NCBI GenBank assembly: GCA_017434845.1
Contig: JAFSGD010000006.1
Coordinates: 1-41,419 of the forward strand
Direction: 5' to 3'
Length of the DNA stretch: 41,419 nt
DNA from: Clostridia bacterium
GTDB taxonomy: Bacteria > Bacillota > Clostridia > Oscillospirales > CAG-382
Each line of letters begins with the position of its first letter. Position 1 is the first letter of the stretch. The translations under genes were made by a program, and so were the position numbers. Below the pieces are notes generated by a model. That model searched no databases. It was not told the origin of the DNA and saw only the letters and a program-made list of their open reading frames with translations. Of the stretch, positions 16,298-24,640 are shown one piece after another.

Positions 16298-19200
16298 TGA
16301 ATTTTTAAATAAATTCAAAAAAGCATCCTTCGGTCAAAAAGCCAAGGATGCCATATCCAAATTCGATTCCTTCTCCGTTAAGGTCGATCGCGAAAAGGTC
16401 GGCATTGCAGTTATGGCGGAGCTTTCTTGCTATGTCGCTCCCGAGGTTCTTTTCGATATCGAGGACGAAATAAAAAGAGCCTATAGCCTTAACTTTGCAA
16501 CCGTTTATCCCCGCTTTAACGTTGATTTCGAGCAGGCGCACATGAATGGCGTTATTTCGACGCTAAAGCATATTTCAAAGCTTGAATACGGCTTTTTTGA
16601 CGGCGCCGAGTTTAATTATAACCGTGCAAGCGGCTGCTTTACAATTCGGTTCAGAAGAAATGTTTCTGCCGATATCCCCGAAGCAAACGGCGCCAAGCTG
16701 TTTATAATGCAATGCGTTCGCGATCAGTTCGGCAAGAGCATAACGGTTGATTTCGATTATGAAGAGATCGACCCTGCCGAATACCATAACGACCGCGAGG
16801 ATGCGCTTATCGAAAGCATCCGAGAACAAAGTGCAATAATCGAAAAGGAAGAAGCACCCAAGGTTCCACCGCGCGCGTCGTTCCGTCCCGCCGAGGTTGA
16901 AGATGCAGAATATTTCGAATCCGATGAAAAGCTTTTGGTGAAGGTCGGCAACATAACGCTTGATATCTCCTCGCCCGAGCCGATTTTCGGCGAACGCCGC
17001 AACTGGAGCCTTGAGCCCATCGCTCATTTAAAGGACGGCGCATCCGCCTGCGTCGGCGGCAGACTGTTTCTTGTTGAAAGCAAGGAGAATTACGAAGGCG
17101 AAAAAATGACCTTCACAATCTACCTCACCGATAACGATTCTTCGGTTGCGGGCAGATTCACCTGCAAAAAGAGCGAAGCACCCAAGCTTAAAGCACCCTG
17201 CTACGTTCTTGTTTCGGGTAAGGCGGAATATCGCCGCGTTTTCGACAGAAACACTCAGGAATGGGTTCAGGATGACGAGCTCACCATTAATATAAAAGCA
17301 ATAAGCAAATGCAAATTCATCGGCAGAAAGGATAACGCCGAGGAAAAACGCGTTGAGCTTCACCTTCATACAAATATGTCGGCACTTGATGCTCTTTCCG
17401 ACCCTGCCGATATAATGGCACGCGCACACGAATGGGGTATGCCAGCGGTTGCATTTACCGACCACGGCACGCTTCAATCCTATCCTATCGTTATGAAGGC
17501 GGCAAAGAAATATCCCGACGTAAAGCCTATCTATGGCATCGAGGGCTATCTTGTCGACGATACCGCGCGCGCGGTTTACCGTTATGATGATTCAAGCAAC
17601 ATCAGCTTTGCCGATTCCGAATTTATTATTTTCGATATTGAAACAACAGGCCTTTCACCTAATACCTGCGGAATAACCCAGATCGGCGCGCTGAAATATA
17701 AAAACGGCGATATAATCGGCGAATTTTCAACCTTTGTCAATTGCGGAAAGCCCATTCCCGAAAATATCGTTAAATTAACCGGTATAACCGACGATATGGT
17801 CAAGGGCGCGCCCGGCGAGAGGGAAGCGGTCGAGCGCTTTCTTGAATTCTGCGGAAGCAGAATGCTCATCGCTCATAATGCCAACTTCGATATTTCGTTC
17901 ATTCGCCGTGTTGCCGACGAGAACCAAATCCCCTTCGATAACACCTATCTTGATACGGTTGCGCTTTCGCGCTTTATCAACGGCGAGCTGAAAAAGCACA
18001 CTCTCGATACGCTTGCCAAATATTACGATCTCGGCGATTTCGATCACCACAAAGCCGATGCCGATACCGAAATGCTTGCGAAAATATTTGCCTGCATGAC
18101 GCAAAAGCTTGCGGCAAACGGTATCTTAACCGTTAGCGAAATGAATGCGGCAATGTCGCATAATTCCGATCCCAAGCAGCTTCGCTCATATCATATAATC
18201 ATTCTCGTTAAGAATCTAAAGGGGCTTAAGAATCTTTATAAGCTCGTTTCGCGCTCTTATCTCGATTTTTATCGAAAACAGCCGCGAATCCCCAAAACCT
18301 TGCTTGCCGAATACCGCGAAGGGTTGGTTCTGGGATCTGCCTGCTCGTCGGGCGAGCTCTATGAGGCGATTTTGCAAAACCGCCCCGATAACGAGCTCTA
18401 CCGCATTGCCGATTTCTATGATTATCTCGAGGTTCAGCCCGATTGCAACAACGGTTATCTTATTGATGAAAACCGCGCTACCGTTGAACAGCTTCACGAT
18501 AACGTTCGAAAGATCATCGGCATTGCAAACAAGCAGAAAAAGCTTGTTGTTGCCACGGGCGACGTTCATTTTATGGACCCCGAGGATGAGATCTACCGCC
18601 AGATAATGATGAGCGGCAAGGGATTCAGCGATGCAATGCGCGATACAAGAATCTTCTTCAGAACAACCGATGAAATGCTTGCCGAATTTTCCTATCTCGG
18701 CGAGGAAGAGGCATATCGCATCGTTGTTGAAAATCCCAAAAAGGTCATCGAGGATTTCGATAATATAAAGCCTATCCCCGACGGTACGTATACACCTAAG
18801 ATAGACGGCGCAGAGGAAGAGCTTCAAACCCTTTGCGAGCAGACCGCAATGGAAATGTACGGCTACGAGGGCAAGCTGCCCGAGGTTGTGCGCAACCGAA
18901 TGGACAAAGAGCTGTCTTCAATTATAAAAAACGGCTTCGCTGTTCTTTACGTTATCGCGCGCCGCTTGGTTCAAAACAGCGAAGAACACGGCTATCTCGT
19001 CGGCTCGCGCGGCTCGGTCGGTTCTTCGTTCGCCGCAACCTTGGCAAAAATTTCCGAGGTCAACCCGCTTCCGCCGCATTATGCCTGCCCCAACTGTAAA
19101 TATTCCGAGTTCGTTCTCGACGGTTCGGTCGGCTCGGGCTTCGATATGCCCGATAAGGATTGCCCCAAATGCGGCACAAAAATGCGCCCCGACGGCCACG

Positions 19201-20663
19201 ATATTCCGTTCGAGACCTTCCTTGGCTTCCATGGCGAAAAAGCGCCCGATATCGACCTTAACTTCTCGGGCGACGTTCAGTCCGAGGCACATAAATTCAC
19301 CGAAGTTCTGTTCGGAAAAGAAAACATTTTCCGTGCAGGAACGGTTGGTACGCTTCAGGATAAAAACTGCTTTGGATATGTTAAAAAATATCTTGAAAAA
19401 GAGGGCATTTCGCTCACACGCGCCGAGCAGAACCGTCTCGTTCAAGGCTTCGTAGGCGTTCAGAATACAACGGGTCAGCACCCGGGCGGAATCGTCGTTA
19501 TTCCCAAGGAATACGAGATATATGACTTCACACCGGTTCAGTATCCCGCAAATAAGGCGTCAAGCGGCGTTATAACAACCCACTTCGCGTTTGAATATCT
19601 GCACGATACGATTCTCAAGCTTGATATACTTGGCCACGATGTGCCGACCTATTATAGGTATTTCCAAAACTACACGGGCATCGACGTTCGCGACGTTCCC
19701 ATGAACGATAAAAACGTTATCGAGCTATTTGCCTCAACCAAACCGCTCGGCGTAACGCCCGAGCAAATCGGATGCCCCATAGGAACAATGGGCATTCCCG
19801 AGTTCGGCACCGATTATTCAATACAGATGATCCTCGATGCAAAGCCCAAATCCTTTGCCGACCTTGTTCAGATTGCAGGTCTTTCGCACGGAACGGGTAT
19901 TTGGCTCGGTAACGGTAAGGACCTTATCGAAAACGGAACCTGCACCATCGATCAGATCATAGGAACGCGCGACAGCATAATGGTTTATCTTATGCATATG
20001 GGGCTCGATTCGGCAATCGCGTTCGATTCAATGGAGCGAACCCGAAAGGGAAGGGGTCTTCTTCCCGAGCAGGAAGCCGCAATGCGCGAAAAGAACGTGC
20101 CCGAATGGTATATTGCATCATGCAACAAGATACAGTATATGTTCCCCAAGGCGCACGCGGCGGCATATACCATTGCATCACTGCGCCTAAGCTGGTTTAA
20201 GATTTATCAGCCCGTCGCGTTCTATGCAACCTATTTCACTATCAAATGCAAATTCTTCGACGCCGAGCTTGTAATGAAGGGCAAGGCAAAGATCGAAGAA
20301 CGCCTTAATGCGCTTAAGGGCGCGCAAGGGCTTTCGGCAACCGAAGAAGGCGCAATAATCATTCTTCGAATCGTTCTCGAAATGTTTGCGCGCGGTTTTT
20401 CGTTCCTGCCCGTCGAGATAGGCAAATCCGAAGCGACCGCGTTCGTTCCCGAAAACGGAAAGATACGCGTTCCGCTTTGCGCGCTTAACGGCTTGGGCGA
20501 AGCGGTGGGCGAAAAGATCGTTGAGGTAGTGAAGAACGGCGAAGCAACAACCGTTGAAGAAATTCGCGTTAAGGCTTCGGTAAACAAATCGATAATGGAT
20601 CTTCTGACCAAAAACAACTGCTTCGGTGAAATACCCGAATCGGATCAGGTAACCATGTTCTGA
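16290..20663 (+). CDS. polC: DNA polymerase III alpha subunit, PolC type
   Basis: The replicative polymerase of low-GC Gram-positives. The ATG at 16290 (MLNEFLNKFKK) is chosen because AAGGAA sits 7 bases upstream; an earlier in-frame ATG at 16254 lies inside ispG. The 1457-residue product has, in order: N-terminal tau-binding-type region, OB fold (near 220-330), the PHP domain beginning VELHLHTNMSALDALSDP (about 353), an inserted DEDDh proofreading exonuclease starting FIIFDIETTGLSP (about 443), PHP resumption (GDVHFMDPEDEIYR), a zinc ribbon (CPNCKYSEF and CPKCG, about 932-965), and the palm with catalytic Asp residues in PDIDLNFSGD (about 985). All key residues look intact. It overlaps ispG by 8 bases. 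Confidence 0.97.
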   Translation: MLNEFLNKFKKASFGQKAKDAISKFDSFSVKVDREKVGIAVMAELSCYVAPEVLFDIEDEIKRAYSLNFATVYPRFNVDFEQAHMNGVISTLKHISKLEYGFFDGAEFNYNRASGCFTIRFRRNVSADIPEANGAKLFIMQCVRDQFGKSITVDFDYEEIDPAEYHNDREDALIESIREQSAIIEKEEAPKVPPRASFRPAEVEDAEYFESDEKLLVKVGNITLDISSPEPIFGERRNWSLEPIAHLKDGASACVGGRLFLVESKENYEGEKMTFTIYLTDNDSSVAGRFTCKKSEAPKLKAPCYVLVSGKAEYRRVFDRNTQEWVQDDELTINIKAISKCKFIGRKDNAEEKRVELHLHTNMSALDALSDPADIMARAHEWGMPAVAFTDHGTLQSYPIVMKAAKKYPDVKPIYGIEGYLVDDTARAVYRYDDSSNISFADSEFIIFDIETTGLSPNTCGITQIGALKYKNGDIIGEFSTFVNCGKPIPENIVKLTGITDDMVKGAPGEREAVERFLEFCGSRMLIAHNANFDISFIRRVADENQIPFDNTYLDTVALSRFINGELKKHTLDTLAKYYDLGDFDHHKADADTEMLAKIFACMTQKLAANGILTVSEMNAAMSHNSDPKQLRSYHIIILVKNLKGLKNLYKLVSRSYLDFYRKQPRIPKTLLAEYREGLVLGSACSSGELYEAILQNRPDNELYRIADFYDYLEVQPDCNNGYLIDENRATVEQLHDNVRKIIGIANKQKKLVVATGDVHFMDPEDEIYRQIMMSGKGFSDAMRDTRIFFRTTDEMLAEFSYLGEEEAYRIVVENPKKVIEDFDNIKPIPDGTYTPKIDGAEEELQTLCEQTAMEMYGYEGKLPEVVRNRMDKELSSIIKNGFAVLYVIARRLVQNSEEHGYLVGSRGSVGSSFAATLAKISEVNPLPPHYACPNCKYSEFVLDGSVGSGFDMPDKDCPKCGTKMRPDGHDIPFETFLGFHGEKAPDIDLNFSGDVQSEAHKFTEVLFGKENIFRAGTVGTLQDKNCFGYVKKYLEKEGISLTRAEQNRLVQGFVGVQNTTGQHPGGIVVIPKEYEIYDFTPVQYPANKASSGVITTHFAFEYLHDTILKLDILGHDVPTYYRYFQNYTGIDVRDVPMNDKNVIELFASTKPLGVTPEQIGCPIGTMGIPEFGTDYSIQMILDAKPKSFADLVQIAGLSHGTGIWLGNGKDLIENGTCTIDQIIGTRDSIMVYLMHMGLDSAIAFDSMERTRKGRGLLPEQEAAMREKNVPEWYIASCNKIQYMFPKAHAAAYTIASLRLSWFKIYQPVAFYATYFTIKCKFFDAELVMKGKAKIEERLNALKGAQGLSATEEGAIIILRIVLEMFARGFSFLPVEIGKSEATAFVPENGKIRVPLCALNGLGEAVGEKIVEVVKNGEATTVEEIRVKASVNKSIMDLLTKNNCFGEIPESDQVTMF

Positions 20664-20681
20664 TAAATAAAGGTAAACGCT

Positions 20682-21506
20682 ATGTTTGATAACCACACAC
20701 ATACTCAATATTCGGGCGATATCCCGCCCGGAAAGGGAAGCTCGGTTCGCGAGCTCTGCCTTTCGGCAATAGCCTGCGGCTTGCAGGGCATTGCAATAAC
20801 CGACCATTTCGATATCGATGGAATTCGCGACGGTTTCTTTCCGCCGCTCGATCACGAGGGCATATATCGCGATATTCTTGCCGCAAAAGAGGAATTCGCG
20901 GGCAAGCTGACGGTTTGCCACGGCATCGAGCTCGGACAAGCCACCCATATGCCAACCGAGGCGGCAGAGCAGCTGGAAAGCTACCCCTACGATATCGTTC
21001 TCGGCTCGGTTCATGCCGTCAGGGGCATAATCGACTTTGCCGATACAGATATTGCGTCGCTCTCAAAGAACGAATATATAAGGCTTTGGGAGCAATATTT
21101 GGAAGAAATGCTTGCAACGCTCGAGTGGGGCAATATCGACGTGTTGACCCATATAACCTATCCCAAACGCTATTATCTGGCAAACGGCATAACCGAATTT
21201 CCGAATATAAAGGATAGGGGCAGGGAATACTTCGAGCCGATAATAAAATCGGTTATAAGCAAGGGAATCAGCCTTGAATGTAACACCTCGGGCTTGCGTC
21301 AGGCAATGGGCGAATGCCTGCCCAACCGCGATCTGCTATCGTTTTATTACGAGCTCGGCGGACGCGACATAAGCATCGGAAGCGATGCCCACCACGATTA
21401 CGACGTTGGAAAGGGCATTAACGAGGCAACCGAAATGCTTAAAGAGATCGGCTTTACACATTATGCAACCTTTGCATCCCGTAAAAAAAGCTTTTCAAAA
21501 CTTTAA
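20682..21506 (+). CDS. PHP-family phosphatase, histidinol-phosphatase-like
   Basis: A 274-residue stand-alone PHP hydrolase with the trinuclear metal motifs in order: DNHTHTQYSGD (residues 3-13), AITDHFD, HGIELGQ, LGSVHAV, LECNTSG and GSDAHHDYDVG. This layout fits the HisK/HisJ type of histidinol phosphatase (histidine synthesis), but no his genes are nearby, so another phosphoester substrate is possible. The ATG follows AAAGG. It begins 18 bases after polC, which itself contains a PHP domain; no close similarity beyond the motifs is apparent to the eye. Confidence 0.8.
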   Translation: MFDNHTHTQYSGDIPPGKGSSVRELCLSAIACGLQGIAITDHFDIDGIRDGFFPPLDHEGIYRDILAAKEEFAGKLTVCHGIELGQATHMPTEAAEQLESYPYDIVLGSVHAVRGIIDFADTDIASLSKNEYIRLWEQYLEEMLATLEWGNIDVLTHITYPKRYYLANGITEFPNIKDRGREYFEPIIKSVISKGISLECNTSGLRQAMGECLPNRDLLSFYYELGGRDISIGSDAHHDYDVGKGINEATEMLKEIGFTHYATFASRKKSFSKL

Positions 21507-21525
21507 TTAATCGGAGGAAGCGCCA

Positions 21526-22005
21526 ATGAAAGAAAGAATACTCTCCATACTCGAAAAAGATGCTCGCGCATCCTATGAAAATATCGCAACCATGCTCGGC
21601 ATAACCGTTGAAGAGGTTAAGAAAACGGTTGACGAATGCGTTGCCGACGGAACGATAATCGCTTATCGAACCGTTATCGATTGGGACAAAACTCAAAAGG
21701 CGGGCGTAACCGCGCTTATTGAGCTTAAAACCATTCCCCAGCGTGATAAGGGCTTCGATTCGGTTGCAGAAAGAATATGTAATTTTCCCGAGGTTAAATC
21801 GGTTTGCTTAATGTCGGGCGGCTTCGATCTTGCCATAACCGTCGAGTGCAACAATATGCGCGACGTTGCCTTCTTCGTTGCCGAAAAGCTTGCAACTATC
21901 GAGGGCGTAACCGCAACCGCAACCCATTTCGAACTTCAAAAATATAAAGAAAACGGCGTTGTTTACAGCAACGAAAAAGTTGATAAAAGAGGAAACAGCT
22001 GGTGA
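21526..22005 (+). CDS. Lrp/AsnC-family transcriptional regulator
   Basis: A 159-residue regulator with an N-terminal winged helix-turn-helix (ILSILEKDARASYENIATML, recognition helix near VEEVKKTVDEC) and a C-terminal RAM ligand-binding domain (GVTALIELKTIPQR, VKSVCLMSGGFDLAITVE). Such proteins sense amino acids as oligomers. The ATG follows CGGAGGAAG. Its stop overlaps the aminotransferase GTG by four bases. Regulator plus aminotransferase is a recurring pair in Firmicutes, so it probably controls this operon in response to an amino acid (inference). Confidence 0.9.
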   Translation: MKERILSILEKDARASYENIATMLGITVEEVKKTVDECVADGTIIAYRTVIDWDKTQKAGVTALIELKTIPQRDKGFDSVAERICNFPEVKSVCLMSGGFDLAITVECNNMRDVAFFVAEKLATIEGVTATATHFELQKYKENGVVYSNEKVDKRGNSW

Positions 22006-23171
22006 AATTCGATTCTTCTAAATGCCTTCCTTCCAAAATAACCGAAATAAAGCCTTCGGGAATAAGAAAGTTCTTCGATCTGTTAAACGAAATGAAGGAC
22101 GTTGTCGGTCTAACCGTCGGTCAGCCCGATTTCGATACCCCTTGGCATATTCGCAACGCGGGTATACGCTCGCTTGAGGAAGGGCATACATATTATACCT
22201 CAAACAACGGCATTCTTGAAATGCGCGAGGAGATCGCGAATTACCAGAAACGCCGCTTCGGCTTGGAATATGATCCGAAAACCGAAATCATCGTAACCGT
22301 CGGCGGAAGCGAGGCGATCGACCTTGCCCTGCGCGCGCTTATCGAGCCGGGCGATGAGGTCATCATCCCTCAACCCTGCTTCGTTTGCTATGAACCGCTT
22401 GCAAGGCTTGCGGGCGCAGTTCCCGTAACCGTCGATCTTTCTCCCGATAACGGCTTCTGCCTCACTGCAAAGCAACTCAAGGACGCAATAACCGAAAAAA
22501 CCAAGCTGTTGATTCTTGCGTTCCCCAACAACCCAACGGGTTCTGTGCTTCGCAAAAACGATCTTGAGGCTATCGCCGAGGTTCTGCGCGAAACCAACGT
22601 TTGCGTTCTTTCAGATGAGATCTATGCCGAGCTTACCTATGGTGAAAAGCACGTTTCTATCGCTTCGCTCGAGGGAATGCGTGAAAGAACAATAATTGCA
22701 AACGGCTTTTCCAAGGCTTATGCAATGACAGGCTGGCGAATGGGCTATACCCTTGCGCCCGAGTATTTCACCAAGCAAATGGCAAAAATACATCAATATG
22801 GCATAATGAGTGCTCCCACAACAAGCCAATATGCCGCCATTGAGGCTTTAAAGAACGGCGATGCCGATATCGAATATATGAAAGGTGAATACGAGGCTCG
22901 CCGCCGCCTTATCGTAAGCGAGCTCAACCGTATAGGCATCGAAACCTTCACGCCCGACGGTGCATTCTACGTTTTCGCCGATCTTCGCAAATTCGGAATC
23001 GACGATGAAACCTTCTGCGAGCGCTTGCTTTATGAAAAGAAATGCGCGATCGTTCCGGGAAGCGCTTTCGGTGAAAGCGGAAAAGGCTTTGCAAGGCTTT
23101 CTTATGCATATTCACCTTCACATATCTTAAAGGCCTGCAGTAGAATTGAGGAATTTATAAAATCACTATGA
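22002..23171 (+). CDS. Class I/II PLP-dependent aminotransferase
   Basis: A 389-residue fold-type I aminotransferase. It starts at GTG 22002 after AGAGGAAA, coupled to the Lrp gene by a GTGA overlap. Visible family features are VGQPDFDTP (substrate pocket), GGSEAIDLALRAL (PLP phosphate), FPNNPTGS, LSDEIYAELTYG with the pyridine-N Asp, and NGFSKAYAMTGWRMGY holding the PLP lysine at about residue 238. The C-terminal Arg that binds the substrate carboxylate is in FARLSYAYS. The sequence fits the aspartate/alanine/aromatic subgroup (PatA/AraT-like); the exact amino acid cannot be told. The 3' end overlaps ispE by four bases. Confidence 0.9.
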   Translation: MKFDSSKCLPSKITEIKPSGIRKFFDLLNEMKDVVGLTVGQPDFDTPWHIRNAGIRSLEEGHTYYTSNNGILEMREEIANYQKRRFGLEYDPKTEIIVTVGGSEAIDLALRALIEPGDEVIIPQPCFVCYEPLARLAGAVPVTVDLSPDNGFCLTAKQLKDAITEKTKLLILAFPNNPTGSVLRKNDLEAIAEVLRETNVCVLSDEIYAELTYGEKHVSIASLEGMRERTIIANGFSKAYAMTGWRMGYTLAPEYFTKQMAKIHQYGIMSAPTTSQYAAIEALKNGDADIEYMKGEYEARRRLIVSELNRIGIETFTPDGAFYVFADLRKFGIDDETFCERLLYEKKCAIVPGSAFGESGKGFARLSYAYSPSHILKACSRIEEFIKSL

Positions 23172-24004
23172 AAATAAAAGCCAACGCCAAGATCAATCTA
23201 ACCCTTGATATCCTCGGTATACGCGAGGACGGTTATCATGCGATCCGCTCGGTAATGGCTCCCGTTTCGCTTTGCGATGAGCTCGTTATCGAAAAAGGTA
23301 ACGGTCTGTCGTTCAACTGTAATATACCCGAACTCTGCGGCGAGGACAATCTTTGTGTCCGCGCCGCAAGGCTGTTTTATAAGCAAAGCGGGCTTGTGCC
23401 GTCGGTGAATATTTATCTCGAAAAAAAGGTTCCCTTTCCTGCGGGCTTGGGCGGCGGAAGCGCCGATGCCGCGGCTGTGCTAAGGAGTCTTAACGAGCTT
23501 TATTCCCGCCCGCTTGAAGAAAACGAGCTGTTTGCGCTGGCGGCATCGCTCGGCTCAGATATCCCGTTTTGCCTGCTCGGTGCTCCTGCGCTTTGCGAGG
23601 GAAGAGGCGAGGCTTTAACCCCGATTTCGTCTATTTACGGCTTCGAGATAGTTATCGCCATCGGAAAAGGCAGGCTTTCGACCGCGGCTGTCTATCGCGA
23701 ATACGATGCTTCGGGAATTGCACCGCGAAACGATACGAATCGTTTTTTGGCAGCGCTTGAGTGCGGCGATAGATCGGCGCTCGTTGCCTCGATGGGCAAT
23801 GCGTTCGAGCCGATTGCCGATAAGCTCTGCCCCGAAACCAAGACCATGCGCGAAGAAATGCTTTCGCTCGGTGCGCTCAACGCAAGGCTTTCGGGAAGCG
23901 GACCTTCCGTGTTCGGCGTGTTTGCCGATAAAGAAACCGCCGAAAAAGCGGCGGCGGAACTGCGAAACAAATCGTATTTTGCGGTGAATTGCTCGATAAT
24001 ATAA
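23168..24004 (+). CDS. ispE: 4-diphosphocytidyl-2-C-methyl-D-erythritol kinase
   Basis: IspE is the GHMP kinase that phosphorylates CDP-ME in the MEP pathway. The 278-residue protein has the N-terminal AKINLTLDILGIREDGYH, the ATP loop PFPAGLGGGSADAAAVL, SLGSDIPFCL, and the C-terminal LSGSGPSVFGVF. The ATG overlaps the aminotransferase stop by four bases (ATGA). It is the third MEP-pathway gene in the window after dxr and ispG. No terminator follows; spoIIR starts 59 bases later. Confidence 0.94.
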   Translation: MKIKANAKINLTLDILGIREDGYHAIRSVMAPVSLCDELVIEKGNGLSFNCNIPELCGEDNLCVRAARLFYKQSGLVPSVNIYLEKKVPFPAGLGGGSADAAAVLRSLNELYSRPLEENELFALAASLGSDIPFCLLGAPALCEGRGEALTPISSIYGFEIVIAIGKGRLSTAAVYREYDASGIAPRNDTNRFLAALECGDRSALVASMGNAFEPIADKLCPETKTMREEMLSLGALNARLSGSGPSVFGVFADKETAEKAAAELRNKSYFAVNCSII

Positions 24005-24063
24005 GAATAAATTTCTTCTTTTTGGTTAACAATCAACTCAAACCCAAAAAGGAGAAAACATAA

Positions 24064-24639
24064 ATGAAAACAAAACTGATCGCTCTGTTCTGCGCAAGCT
24101 TTTTGCTTTTAACCGTTGTGGATATGTTCATTCCGCGAAGCGAGGCAAAAATATTCGAAAACGTTATCAGGCTGCACATTCTTGCCGACGATAACAGCGA
24201 AGCCGCACAAAGCGTTAAATTGCTTGTGCGCGATGCCGTTCTCGAAGAATGCGGCGACCTTTTCGGCGAAAGCGGTAACATAACCGCCGCCCGTGCAACG
24301 CTTGAATCAAGCATTCCGAAAATGCAATCGGTTGCCAACCGCGTGCTTGCCGAAAACGGTGTTGATTACTGCGCGACCGTTGAATGGGGAACAGAGGAAT
24401 ATCCCGTTCGCGTTTACGATGATTTCTCGCTTCCCGCGGGCGAATATCTTTCTTTGCGCTTAAAGCTCGGAAGCGGAAGCGGCAATAATTGGTGGTGCGT
24501 TCTGTTTCCTCCGCTTTGCACCGGCGCCAGCTCGGATAATTCATTCGAAAAAGCGGGCATAAGCGAGCGCGATTCTCAGGTTTTTACAAAGCCGAAATAT
24601 ATATTCCGTTTCAAGCTACTTGAACTGTTTGGGTGGTAA
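24064..24639 (+). CDS. spoIIR: Stage II sporulation protein R
   Basis: SpoIIR is secreted from the forespore and triggers SpoIIGA to process pro-sigma-E in the mother cell. The 191-residue product has an N-terminal signal/anchor (LIALFCASFLLLTVVDMF), then the family core: VIRLHILADDNSEAAQSVKL, VRDAVLEEC, the Tyr-Pro-Val-Arg-Val-Tyr stretch, PAGEYLSLRLKLGSGSGNNWWCVLFPPLC split in two. It begins after AAAAGGAG. Only one base separates its stop from the addB ATG. Its presence argues that the organism can form spores. The expected sigma-F promoter is not obvious in the 59-base gap. Confidence 0.92.
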   Translation: MKTKLIALFCASFLLLTVVDMFIPRSEAKIFENVIRLHILADDNSEAAQSVKLLVRDAVLEECGDLFGESGNITAARATLESSIPKMQSVANRVLAENGVDYCATVEWGTEEYPVRVYDDFSLPAGEYLSLRLKLGSGSGNNWWCVLFPPLCTGASSDNSFEKAGISERDSQVFTKPKYIFRFKLLELFGW

Positions 24640-24640
24640 A

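Noticed and set aside
20682..21506. PHP gene as a duplicate of the polC PHP domain
   Set aside because: Beyond the shared metal motifs the two sequences differ and the stand-alone protein fits the phosphatase family.
23960..24063. Sigma-F promoter for spoIIR
   Set aside because: GTATT at about 23975 and CGATAATATA are only a partial match to the forespore consensus, so no promoter is listed.
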